From SIG672 sp045580325 (GTDB lineage Bacteria; Bacillota; Clostridia; Oscillospirales; CAG-272), in NCBI GenBank assembly GCA_045580325.1, contig JAZNNR010000023.1, positions 1 to 64,000 of the forward strand: DNA of 64,000 nt, given 5' to 3'. The position numbers were made by a program, and so were the translations under genes. A model generated the notes under the pieces. That model was given only the letters and a program-made list of their open reading frames with translations, was not told the DNA's origin and searched no databases. The first letter of the stretch is position 1, and each line of letters opens with the position of its first letter. This document shows, one piece after another, positions 54,976 through 63,386 of this stretch.

Positions 54976-56368
54976 TTTGAGAGAGTCCTTTCATATAATA
55001 TATCGAGATTTTAGGTGAAGTCTGATTTAATTTGGGAGAAACAGAGTCCGAGGTCGGAAATCCGGGGATCCATAAAACAGCGTCTTCGGATTCAATAAGA
55101 GGAATCGTTGCACGGTCCTTTATCGGCAGCTTTTTCTCTGAAAAGAGCTTCTTGATACTTCGCGTCATATTGCCGTAAACGTACCGATCTCCGTCTTTTT
55201 TGTTTCTCGCAAACAAGCTGAAATTCATTATATCAAATGCGATAGTAGCTTTTATAGATATTTTGTAAATATTTTGTTTTTTAATTAAATATTTACTTAT
55301 TTCCTCATTTTTTTCATCTTTTTCTTCACAAATGAAGATAAGCGAATCATCTTCTTCGATGATGTTCTCGCCGAGCGATAGCTTTATTTTGTAGCTTGGT
55401 CGGCTCTCCTTTTTTATATCCTCGGTGAAAACAAGAGAGGCGTTTTCAATAGATGCGCAAATACCTCCGGGAAGGGAAATACGGCTGTGAGGTACACCTG
55501 CCGAAATAAGAGATATAATATCCGAAATATGCGTGTAGGAAAGGTCGCCCTTTCCGCCGTGTTCAGAATACATATTTCTTACCACACGTCTTAGTATTGC
55601 CATATCGAGCGATAAAAGACTGTCGATCTTATTATCAGAAATTTCCAAAGCTTTCTTTTCAAGAAAATCGCTGTCATCACGCGCAAGAAGAGTCATACGC
55701 GAAATGGCGTCCTCTACCGACGGGTTTAACCTTTGCAGCTCGGGAACGATCTTGTGTCGAATAAGATTTCTTGAATAATCGGTGTCCGAATTTGTGCTGT
55801 CATATACATATTCAAGCTGATTTTCCGCCGCATATTCAATAATTTCATTTTTTGTGCAAAAAATCAGCGGTCTTATAATATTTTCGCGTACAGGCGGGAT
55901 TCCGCAGACCCCTTTAAGCGAGCTTCCGCGAGAGATATTAAAAATTACAGTTTCAAGGTTATCCGAAGAATTATGAGCCGTTGCGACCTGATTTATTCTG
56001 TTTTCACTGCAAAATTTACTGAAAATTTTATATCTCGCGTTTCTTGCCGCCTCTTCAAGACCGCATTTTTCGCTCATAGCAATAGCGGGAACATCAACCC
56101 TTTCGCAAACGAAGGGGATTTTCCACTTTTCACAAAGTATGCGGCAAAATTCTTCGTCGCGGTCGGCTTCGAGTCCTCGTATCATATGGTTTACGTGAAG
56201 CGCGAGTAAAGAAAAGCCGCGCAGAGCGGCTTCCTTTTTTAGTAGATGAAGAAGCACGACAGAATCGGCTCCTCCCGAAAGACCGACGAGAAGGGAGTCG
56301 CACGAAAGCATATCGTAGCACTCTACCGCACGGAAAAATTTTTCCTCGCAAACAGATATTTTTTTCAC
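54962..56368 (-). CDS. tilS: tRNA(Ile)-lysidine synthase
   Basis: Adds lysine to C34 of tRNA-Ile(CAU), changing its identity to read AUA. The PP-loop LSGGADSVVLLHLL is near residue 30. The N-terminal domain has HVNHMIRGLEADRDEEF and ATAHNSSDNLETV, and a C-terminal tRNA-binding domain with SIKKLFSEKKLPIKDR follows. The 468 residues are normal for the full-length form. It overlaps hpt and follows dnaB by 40 bp, within the long operon. Confidence 0.97.
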   Translation of the reverse strand: MKKISVCEEKFFRAVECYDMLSCDSLLVGLSGGADSVVLLHLLKKEAALRGFSLLALHVNHMIRGLEADRDEEFCRILCEKWKIPFVCERVDVPAIAMSEKCGLEEAARNARYKIFSKFCSENRINQVATAHNSSDNLETVIFNISRGSSLKGVCGIPPVRENIIRPLIFCTKNEIIEYAAENQLEYVYDSTNSDTDYSRNLIRHKIVPELQRLNPSVEDAISRMTLLARDDSDFLEKKALEISDNKIDSLLSLDMAILRRVVRNMYSEHGGKGDLSYTHISDIISLISAGVPHSRISLPGGICASIENASLVFTEDIKKESRPSYKIKLSLGENIIEEDDSLIFICEEKDEKNEEISKYLIKKQNIYKISIKATIAFDIMNFSLFARNKKDGDRYVYGNMTRSIKKLFSEKKLPIKDRATIPLIESEDAVLWIPGFPTSDSVSPKLNQTSPKISIYYMKGLSQNEEI

Positions 56369-56408
56369 TTCGCATCGCCTTTCTTTGATTTTTTGTGATC
56401 TGTAAAGA

Positions 56409-57734
56409 TTATTCTTCCATATTCGTCATAGAAGAGAATCTTGTGTACTGTCCGAACCAGTTGAGTTTAACCGTATCACGTCCGCCGTGTCTGTTTTTCT
56501 CAACGATGACCTCGGCTACGTTGCCCTCCTGTTCCTTGTCGTAATATTCATCTCTGAAAAGGAACATTACGATGTCTGCATCCTGCTCGATAGCACCCGA
56601 ATCACGAAGGTCGGAAAGCATAGGACGCTTGTTTGTTCTCGATTCGTTGGTACGAGAAAGCTGAGCACAGCAGATAACCGGAACCTTAAGCTCTTTTGCA
56701 AGAAGCTTTAGGTTTCTCGATATTTCACTGACCTCTTGAACGCGGTTATCTATCTTGCGGTCGCTCTGCATAAGCTGGAGATAGTCGATAACGACGAGTC
56801 CGAGATTTTTCATTCTGCGGAGCTTCGCCTTCATACCCGTTACGTTTATACCGGTAGTATCGTCGATATAAATATCACATTCGGAAAGGAAAGCCGAAGC
56901 CTTTGCGAGCTTGTTCCAGTCATCAGGCGTGAGATTTCCGCTTCGAAGGGCGGTACTCTCAACAAGAGCCTCGCTTGAGAGCATTCTCTGTACGAGCTGC
57001 TCGTTAGACATTTCAAGCGAGAAGATACATACTGCCTTGCGCGAGGTTCTTGCAATATTTGTAGCAAGGTTGAGTGCAAAAGCAGTCTTACCCATACCGG
57101 GACGCGCACCTACGATAACGAGGTCGCCTTCTCCGAGTCCGACAAGAACCTTGTCAAGACCTGAAAATCCTGTCGGTGTTCCTTTTGCAGAGTCGGGATT
57201 TGTGGCGATTTCCTTTATATTTCGGTAGGTTTCTATTATAACGTCCCTGATGTGAGCAAAATCACGGCTTTCCTTTGTCTGCGCGATAGAGAAAATTCTC
57301 GCTTCTGCGCTGTCAACGATTCGCGCCGCTTCGTCCTGCTCTGCGTATGCGCTGTCTGTGATCTCGCCGCAGACGTTAATAAGCTGACGCAGGAGGCTTT
57401 TGTCCTTTACGATTTTCGCGTAGTCCTTGATGTTGGACGAAGAGGGGACTATCTCGGCAATCGTTCTGATATATTTTTTTGACTGCTCGATGTCGTATAC
57501 GCCTTCCTGAACGAGCGATTCCATAAGAACGACAGGGTCTATATCGCGCGCCTGAAGAGAAAGCTTCTGCATCGCCGAGAATATAGATTTGTGCTCGTCG
57601 AGGTAAAAATCCTCGCTTGTTATTATGGTAGCAACGTCCGAGATCTTTTCGGGGTCGATAAGAACAGAGCCGAGAACAGCCTGTTCTGCTTCAAGCGAAA
57701 AGGGAAGCTTCTTTAAAATATCTGTTCCTGCCAT
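56409..57734 (-). CDS. dnaB: Replicative DNA helicase DnaB
   Basis: Hexameric 5'-3' helicase (called DnaC in B. subtilis). The N-terminal primase-interacting domain has LPFSLEAEQAVLGSVLIDP. The RecA-like domain has Walker A GARPGMGKTAFAL, the Walker B region LVVIDYLQLM and ICCAQLSR, ending SGAIEQDADIVMFL. The ATG at 57734 is annotated. A second ATG four codons upstream (57746) overlaps rplI. The rplI-dnaB junction is 1 bp, the conserved B. subtilis order. Confidence 0.97.
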   Translation of the reverse strand: MAGTDILKKLPFSLEAEQAVLGSVLIDPEKISDVATIITSEDFYLDEHKSIFSAMQKLSLQARDIDPVVLMESLVQEGVYDIEQSKKYIRTIAEIVPSSSNIKDYAKIVKDKSLLRQLINVCGEITDSAYAEQDEAARIVDSAEARIFSIAQTKESRDFAHIRDVIIETYRNIKEIATNPDSAKGTPTGFSGLDKVLVGLGEGDLVIVGARPGMGKTAFALNLATNIARTSRKAVCIFSLEMSNEQLVQRMLSSEALVESTALRSGNLTPDDWNKLAKASAFLSECDIYIDDTTGINVTGMKAKLRRMKNLGLVVIDYLQLMQSDRKIDNRVQEVSEISRNLKLLAKELKVPVICCAQLSRTNESRTNKRPMLSDLRDSGAIEQDADIVMFLFRDEYYDKEQEGNVAEVIVEKNRHGGRDTVKLNWFGQYTRFSSMTNMEE

Positions 57735-57735
57735 A

Positions 57736-58185
57736 TTATTTTTCATTTACAACGCTGACGCTGAGCTTTCCTACTACCTTTGTGTAGAGCTTTACGTCAA
57801 GCGTATAATCTCCGTAATTTTTTATGGGTTTGTCGAGAACTATCTTGCGCTTGTCTATTGTGATGCCAAACTGAGATGCAAGGGTATCTGCGATCTCTTT
57901 TACGGTAACTGCGCCGTAAAGTCTGCTGTCGCTGCCCGAGGTCGCCTTGATCACTACCTTTATATTTTCGAGCTTTGAGGCGATCTCCTTAGCCTCGGCG
58001 ATCTCAACGTCGATCTTGTGCTGCTTTGCAGCGTCCTTGTTTTTCTGGTCATTAAGAGCCTTTGCGTCTGCCTCTATGGCAAGACCCTTGGGAAGAAGAA
58101 AGTTTCTTGCGTATCCGTCGGAAACGTTTATAACCTCGCCTTTTTTACCCTGTGCCTTTACGTCTTGTGTAAGAATAACCTTCAT
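57736..58185 (-). CDS. rplI: 50S ribosomal protein bL9
   Basis: Binds 23S rRNA near the L1 stalk base. The 149-residue product starts MKVILTQDVKAQGKKGEVIN and contains VSDGYARNFLLPKGLAI (bL9 signature), a long connecting helix and the C-terminal domain. AAAGGAC lies before the ATG at 58185. A longer frame to 58233 overlaps gdpP and is not needed. Confidence 0.98.
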   Translation of the reverse strand: MKVILTQDVKAQGKKGEVINVSDGYARNFLLPKGLAIEADAKALNDQKNKDAAKQHKIDVEIAEAKEIASKLENIKVVIKATSGSDSRLYGAVTVKEIADTLASQFGITIDKRKIVLDKPIKNYGDYTLDVKLYTKVVGKLSVSVVNEK

Positions 58186-58216
58186 TGTATTTTGTCCTTT
58201 CGTGGTGATTTGCTTT

Positions 58217-60247
58217 TTAGTTTTCGCCGTCAAGCGCGATGTCGATAGATTCCTTGAGCTTTACAAGAGCTTCTTCGATAGTTATATCGGGCATCTGCGT
58301 TGCCGCCGAGTTGTAGTGTCCGCCGCCGTTCAGACGCTCGAGAATGAGCTGAACGTTTATAGTACCGCTTGAACGTGCGGAAATGCATATACTGTTGTCG
58401 ATCCTGCATATCGCAAAGGATGCGAGAACATTGTCGATAGAGAGCAGACTGTCTGCAACCTTAGCCGCCGCGATCCTGTCCGCTGAGGTGTTGTTTTCGT
58501 CAAGACTTGACGCGATAGCAACGACCTTTCTGTATATGTGAATATTGGATTTGAACTTTGCTTCGCGCTGCATATCGTCGAGGTTGACCTTGAAAAGCTC
58601 CTGAACTTCAACAGGGTCAGCACCCTCGCTTCGCAGATAAAGAGCTGCGGCAAAGGTGCGAACACCGATGTTCTGTGCGAAATATTTGGTGTCGAGAATA
58701 ATTCCCGAGTAGAGAAAATCAGCTTCGATCTTAGTAAGACGTCCCGACGGGAGCACCTGTTCAAGAAGCTCTGCGATTATTTCGCAGGCAGAGGAAGCGG
58801 AGGGCTCGATATAAGAGAGAAGGGGTTCCTTTGCGAATGCGTCTGTCTGACGGTGATGGTCGAGATAAACGATGTTTTCGGCAGCCTCTGCAATAGCGGG
58901 AGCGTAGAACTGTGTCGGGTTGTTTACGTCAACGATAATTACGAGAGTATCGGAGCGCAGGAGATTTTGTCCTGCGGTAATATCAACGAAAATATGATTG
59001 TAAGCGGGAGCACCCTTAAGCTTTGCAAAGCCCTTGCTCAAATTTTTGTCTTCGGTGTCAACGACTATATTGCAGGGAATTCCGCAGTGCATACAGAATC
59101 TTGCGACACCGATGCTCGCGCCGAAGCAGTCATAATCGGGGAAGCGGTGTCCGAAAATAAGGACGTTTGAGCTTTGCGAGATAAGATTTGCAAGCGAAAG
59201 TGCTATTGAACGCGACTTTACCGTGCTTCGCTTCTGCATAGTCTTTGTAACACCGCCGAAGTATTCTATACCCTGTGCGGTCTTGACAACAGCCTGGTCG
59301 CCGCCTCGTGCGAGAGCCATTTCAAGACAGGCTCTTGCACCGTTTTCCTTGGCAAGTATCGTGTCGCCAAGAGTAGTAGTTCCGATCGATACGGTAAGCG
59401 GAGTACCGCTCGTACCTATCTTTATTGCACGTATTTTTTCAAGAATATCGAACTTTTGAGCGATAAATGTGTCCATATGCTTTGCCGCAAAGAAGAAGAT
59501 ATATCTGTTTCGCTCATATTCCTTGATAGTTCCGTTTACAGAGTTTGCCCAGCTTGTAAGAACCGAGGAGATCTCTGCCGCTGCGGCGCTCGTGTTTTCC
59601 TGTTCTACCTGAACAAGCTCGTCTATGTTGTCAACAACGATGTAAGCAACGAGCATTTCTTCTTCCTTCATCGTTTTTCTGAGTGCTTCAAGCTCCGAGT
59701 TGTCTGTCCATATTACAGAGATTATACGAGCTTTTCCGATGTAGAAGGATTTTCCCGATACCGTATAGGGAACTCCGCCGACCTCGCACTTTACACCCTC
59801 GTCGTGAGCCTCAAGCAAAGCTTCGACAGAAACATTTCCGTAGCTCGAAAACTGCCTTGAGTGGATAGATGCACGTCTGCGCATAGCAGAGAAGGCCGAG
59901 TTTATCCAAAGAATGTATCCCTTGTTTGTTATAAGCGCGATAGGCGCATTTATAGAATTTGTCATTGATGAGAAAAATTCGGAAGAAAACAAAGGGGAGT
60001 CCGATTTCGATAAAAATCTCAGGTGAATAAAACGAAGCACCAAAACAAAGAGAATTTCCGAAAGGATATAAGATATCAAAGAAAGCGTAAAGGCTATTTT
60101 AGGTGATATTTTGGGGGCAGGGCCGGAGTATATCGCGTAGGTTGCCCAGATAAAGAGAAGACTGATAGCGATAATGCCGATAACACGCTGCGACGTTTCC
60201 TTTCGGAGAATTTTTTTGAGTTTGGCGAAAAATGCACGCGATTTCAT
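58217..60247 (-). CDS. gdpP: Cyclic di-AMP phosphodiesterase GdpP (YybT)
   Basis: Membrane enzyme that hydrolyses c-di-AMP to pApA. The 676 residues hold two N-terminal membrane helices (about 15-60), a degenerate PAS domain, a degenerate GGDEF domain (about 170-310) and DHH plus DHHA1 domains. The catalytic motifs HRFPDYDCFGAS, IIVDVNNP and YLDHHRQ are present, as is the C-terminal GGGHYNSAA. Its place between yybS and rplI matches B. subtilis. It probably controls osmotic and wall homeostasis, as known for the family. Confidence 0.97.
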   Translation of the reverse strand: MKSRAFFAKLKKILRKETSQRVIGIIAISLLFIWATYAIYSGPAPKISPKIAFTLSLISYILSEILFVLVLRFIHLRFLSKSDSPLFSSEFFSSMTNSINAPIALITNKGYILWINSAFSAMRRRASIHSRQFSSYGNVSVEALLEAHDEGVKCEVGGVPYTVSGKSFYIGKARIISVIWTDNSELEALRKTMKEEEMLVAYIVVDNIDELVQVEQENTSAAAAEISSVLTSWANSVNGTIKEYERNRYIFFFAAKHMDTFIAQKFDILEKIRAIKIGTSGTPLTVSIGTTTLGDTILAKENGARACLEMALARGGDQAVVKTAQGIEYFGGVTKTMQKRSTVKSRSIALSLANLISQSSNVLIFGHRFPDYDCFGASIGVARFCMHCGIPCNIVVDTEDKNLSKGFAKLKGAPAYNHIFVDITAGQNLLRSDTLVIIVDVNNPTQFYAPAIAEAAENIVYLDHHRQTDAFAKEPLLSYIEPSASSACEIIAELLEQVLPSGRLTKIEADFLYSGIILDTKYFAQNIGVRTFAAALYLRSEGADPVEVQELFKVNLDDMQREAKFKSNIHIYRKVVAIASSLDENNTSADRIAAAKVADSLLSIDNVLASFAICRIDNSICISARSSGTINVQLILERLNGGGHYNSAATQMPDITIEEALVKLKESIDIALDGEN

Positions 60248-60283
60248 AGGATTTATATGCTCCTTTCGCTTGTTTAAGTGATT

Positions 60284-61342
60284 TTAAAAATTGGATTTTT
60301 TTGTATATTCGCCGTACAGTATAGCACGAACGCTTGGGAATAAGTTGTCAAATGCACCTGTTGACGCAACGAGCATTACGAGCAGTAAGGGATTGTTCAG
60401 ACAGGACACGAGAAGTATTATTCCGAGTATTACAGAAAAGAGAGACGGACGTCTGAAATGGAGCAGTGATGTTCTGATGCCTATAAGGAAAAATCCGGGA
60501 CAAAGTATAAGCAGTATGTTATACATCGAAATTATAAGAGCCTCTGACGTTCCCGAAAAAGAAAGCATCGAAATAATGAGAGCTATTATAAATATTACAG
60601 ACGCAAGGCGGCTCATCTTGAGGGGCCAACGGGTAAGGCTGTCCGAAACAGCACCCTGACCGAGAATAAGTGCGCGCGACACAGTTACTGTTATATAAGA
60701 GATAAGTGTAACGACAATACAGAAGAGCGCGGGGGTTATTGCGACAAACATATCAAACGTTTCTCCCGCGTCTATCCGAGCAAGCGGGGAGCCTGCTGCA
60801 TACTGATCGTAAAAGTCAACGAAAGCCTTGCGGAAAATGTTTACAATGAAGGTGAGCGATTTGCCCGTAACTTCGCCGAGGGAAGAGTAGATATATATCA
60901 CACTTCCAAGGATAAATACAAGAGCAGTTATGACCGCGTTTCCTACGACGGTGTGCGCTTTTTCACAGCCTCTTGAGATACACAGAGAAATGATAATTCC
61001 CGAGGGAAGAAAAGCAAGTGCGAAAAGCATCTGCACGGGAGATGCGCCAAGTACAAAGGAAACAGCGGCGACAACGATAGCCGATATAATAGCGACAAAC
61101 ACAGAAAGCTTTTTGTTTCTATTCGCTATTACGGCTGCCGCGCACGCGAAAAGTGCGGTGCCTACTGAAAATGTCAGCGCATATAAGGTTACAGGGTTGT
61201 AGGTATATACCGAAAGCTTTGGCGCGTAAACGTTTTCCATAAAAACACAGAAGACACTCAGTACGCACGAAAGCAAAACAAACAGGATAGCGCGGGTAGT
61301 GCGTTTTCCGATATTTGTGCTATCGGGAAAATAAATATTCAT
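60284..61342 (-). CDS. DUF2232/YybS-like membrane protein
   Basis: The 352-residue product is very hydrophobic, with about eight membrane helices, and ends in a charged GEYTKKSNF. DUF2232 assignment rests on its pattern (FALAFLPSGIIISLC, LLHFRRPS, LLVMLVASTGAFDNLFP) and on its position directly before gdpP, as yybS in B. subtilis. No biochemical function is established. GGAG lies before the ATG at 61342. It is the first gene of the seven-gene operon. Confidence 0.85.
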   Translation of the reverse strand: MNIYFPDSTNIGKRTTRAILFVLLSCVLSVFCVFMENVYAPKLSVYTYNPVTLYALTFSVGTALFACAAAVIANRNKKLSVFVAIISAIVVAAVSFVLGASPVQMLFALAFLPSGIIISLCISRGCEKAHTVVGNAVITALVFILGSVIYIYSSLGEVTGKSLTFIVNIFRKAFVDFYDQYAAGSPLARIDAGETFDMFVAITPALFCIVVTLISYITVTVSRALILGQGAVSDSLTRWPLKMSRLASVIFIIALIISMLSFSGTSEALIISMYNILLILCPGFFLIGIRTSLLHFRRPSLFSVILGIILLVSCLNNPLLLVMLVASTGAFDNLFPSVRAILYGEYTKKSNF

Positions 61343-61355
61343 TAAAAACTCCTTA

Positions 61356-61431
61356 CACTGCCGACAGGGTATTCTTCGGCAGGATATAAAAATCTAAATT
61401 AAATTATACCACAAACAATTCGTTTTGTAAA
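61356..61431 (-). promoter_or_regulatory. Promoter and leader hairpin of the yybS-gdpP-rplI-dnaB-tilS-hpt-ftsH operon
   Basis: On the minus strand: TTTACA (61431-61426), a 17-bp spacer ending TTTGTGG, and TATAAT (61408-61403). A leader hairpin CTGCCGA/TCGGCAG (61356-61380) lies just before the ribosome binding site of the first gene. Confidence 0.83.
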
Positions 61432-61513
61432 GACTCGTACAGCCAAAAATTACATATTTTTATTAAATAAATATTAAATAAATTATAAAAAATAGAAGTA
61501 TTTAAAAAAAGTA

Positions 61514-61542
61514 TTGACGAAAAGGGAAAAAAGATATATAAT
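61514..61542 (+). promoter_or_regulatory. Promoter of the flavin reductase-rimM-trmD group
   Basis: TTGACG at 61514-61519, a 17-bp purine-rich spacer and TATAAT at 61537-61542. Confidence 0.85.
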
Positions 61543-61607
61543 AGACAATGGAAATTTATATAGTGGGTTAGTGTGGACTCCTGTATGTTTGGAGGGGCGT
61601 GTATAAA

Positions 61608-62138
61608 ATGATTACAAAAGATAATTTCAATGAAATCTCTCCGTATGATTTTTCGTCTGCGGTTTTTAAGGATATTGCGAAAAAATGGATGCTGATAGGT
61701 ACTCCCGACAACGAAAAGGGAAGAGTCAACGCAATGACTGCAAGCTGGGGCGGTGTTGGTGTGATATGGAACAGACCGTACGCGGTATGCTTCATACGCC
61801 CACAGAGATATAGCTTCGACCTTGCCGAAAAGTGCGATAAAATAGCACTTTCCTTTCTTGAGGAAACAGAAAACTCGCGCGAGATATATAATGTCTGCGG
61901 CACAAAAAGCGGAAGAGATACGGATAAAATAAAAGAAACGGGACTTTTGCCTATCGACTTTGACGGCGCGGTAGGGTTTGCCGAGGCTGATGTAGTCATC
62001 GTAGGTAAAAAGATATATACCGATATGATAAAGCCCGAAGGCTTCCTTGATGAAGCGCTCGTGGGCACCTATTATCCGAGCAAAGATTTCCATAAAATAT
62101 ATCTTTGCGAAATAGAAAAAATATATGTCAGAAAATAA
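61608..62138 (+). CDS. Flavin reductase family protein
   Basis: FMN-binding split-barrel protein of 176 residues. It has WMLIGTPDNEKGRVNAMTASW, then GVIWNRPYAVCFIRPQRYS and ALSFLEETENSREIYNVCGTKSG, the usual pattern of flavin reductase-like or flavoredoxin-type proteins. It probably uses FMN and NAD(P)H or acts as an electron carrier. The partner is unknown. The ATG at 61608 is chosen, with GGAGGGG 11 bp upstream. A GTG at 61599 is too close to that site. It lies 14 bp upstream of rimM. Confidence 0.9.
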   Translation: MITKDNFNEISPYDFSSAVFKDIAKKWMLIGTPDNEKGRVNAMTASWGGVGVIWNRPYAVCFIRPQRYSFDLAEKCDKIALSFLEETENSREIYNVCGTKSGRDTDKIKETGLLPIDFDGAVGFAEADVVIVGKKIYTDMIKPEGFLDEALVGTYYPSKDFHKIYLCEIEKIYVRK

Positions 62139-62152
62139 GGAATTACAGCAAA

Positions 62153-62671
62153 ATGGAAGGTAATTTGAAGAAATATCTTGAGGCGGGAAAGATAGCAAAT
62201 ACTCACGGAGTGCGCGGCGACGTAATTATAGACAGCCTGTGCGATACTCCTAAGATCTTCACGGGACTCAAGACTCTTTATATAAAACAAAAGGGCGAAT
62301 ATATGCCTATGAAGGTTGCCCGCTCGGCAGTACACGCAGGAAGAGTGCTCACCAAATTCGTCGGCATAGAAACTCTTGACGACGTGCTTAAGTATAAGGG
62401 CAAGACGGTGTATGCCGCGCGCGAGGACCTTGCAATAGACGAGGATTCGGTATTTATCGCCGACCTTATAGGACTTTTCGCGTACAGAAGCGATAACAAA
62501 GAGCTTATAGGAAAGGTTACCGACGTTGTAAATTACGGATATAACGATATTTTTGAAATAGACTGCGGCGAGGGCAAGCAGGTGCTCGTGCCCAATCTTG
62601 ATCAGTTCGTTGAAAAAATATCTCTTGAAGAGGGTATCTTTATTATACCCGTGGAGGGACTGCTCGAATGA
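62153..62671 (+). CDS. rimM: Ribosome maturation factor RimM
   Basis: Assists 30S assembly by binding uS19. The 172-residue product has the N-terminal RimM barrel (LEAGKIANTHGVRGDVII, FTGLKTLYI) and a C-terminal PRC barrel (DVVNYGYNDIFEIDCGEGKQ, VLVPNLDQFVEKIS, then IFIIPVEGLLE). AAGGAATT precedes the ATG at 62153. It overlaps trmD by ATGA, as usual. The rpsP gene often found upstream is not present here. Confidence 0.97.
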   Translation: MEGNLKKYLEAGKIANTHGVRGDVIIDSLCDTPKIFTGLKTLYIKQKGEYMPMKVARSAVHAGRVLTKFVGIETLDDVLKYKGKTVYAAREDLAIDEDSVFIADLIGLFAYRSDNKELIGKVTDVVNYGYNDIFEIDCGEGKQVLVPNLDQFVEKISLEEGIFIIPVEGLLE

Positions 62672-63342
62672 CATTTGACGTAATGACGCTTTTCCCCGAG
62701 CTTATCGATAATATTACATCGGAAAGCATAATAGGAAGAGCGAGAAGATCGGGTGCTGTTACCGTGCGTACGCATAATATACGCGACTACTCACAGGACA
62801 AGCATCGCAGAGTTGACGATACGCCCTACGGCGGCGGAATGGGAATGCTTATGGCGGCTCCCCCGATATACAGATGTTATAGTGCGGTAAAACAGCAGCA
62901 AAGCGGAAGCTCGATATGCCTGTTTATGTCAGCACAGGGAAGAGTGCTCGATCAGAAAAAAGCCGCGGAGCTTTCAAAATATGACAATATAACGATACTT
63001 TGCGGACACTACGAGGGTGTTGACCGCAGAATAGTTGACGAGATAGTTGACGAGGAAATATCAATAGGCGACTACGTGCTCACGGGCGGAGAGCTTCCCG
63101 CTTGCGTGCTCATTGATGTCGTTTCGAGAATGTGCGAGGGTGTTCTTTCTGCCGACGAATGCTTTGAAAACGAGAGTATTATCGGCGGCGTGCTTGAATA
63201 TCCGCAGTACACAAGACCAGAAGAATTTAACGGACGAAAAGTACCCGAGGTCCTTCTCGGCGGCGACCATAAAAAGATAGAAAAGTGGCGAAAGGAAGAG
63301 GCTTTAAAGCTTACTCTCAAAAACCGCCCCGATCTTTTGTGA
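62668..63342 (+). CDS. trmD: tRNA (guanine37-N1)-methyltransferase
   Basis: Essential SPOUT methyltransferase that makes m1G37. The 224-residue product starts MTFDVMTLFPELIDN and shows DDTPYGGGMGMLM, CGHYEGVDRRI, ISIGDYVLTGGELPA and the trefoil-knot end region. The length is typical. The start overlaps rimM (ATGA). In many Bacillota rplS follows, but here an acidic protein gene comes next. Confidence 0.98.
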   Translation: MTFDVMTLFPELIDNITSESIIGRARRSGAVTVRTHNIRDYSQDKHRRVDDTPYGGGMGMLMAAPPIYRCYSAVKQQQSGSSICLFMSAQGRVLDQKKAAELSKYDNITILCGHYEGVDRRIVDEIVDEEISIGDYVLTGGELPACVLIDVVSRMCEGVLSADECFENESIIGGVLEYPQYTRPEEFNGRKVPEVLLGGDHKKIEKWRKEEALKLTLKNRPDLL

Positions 63343-63386
63343 TGGCAAATAAATGAAGAATTTTACGGAAAGGAGTGGATACCAAA

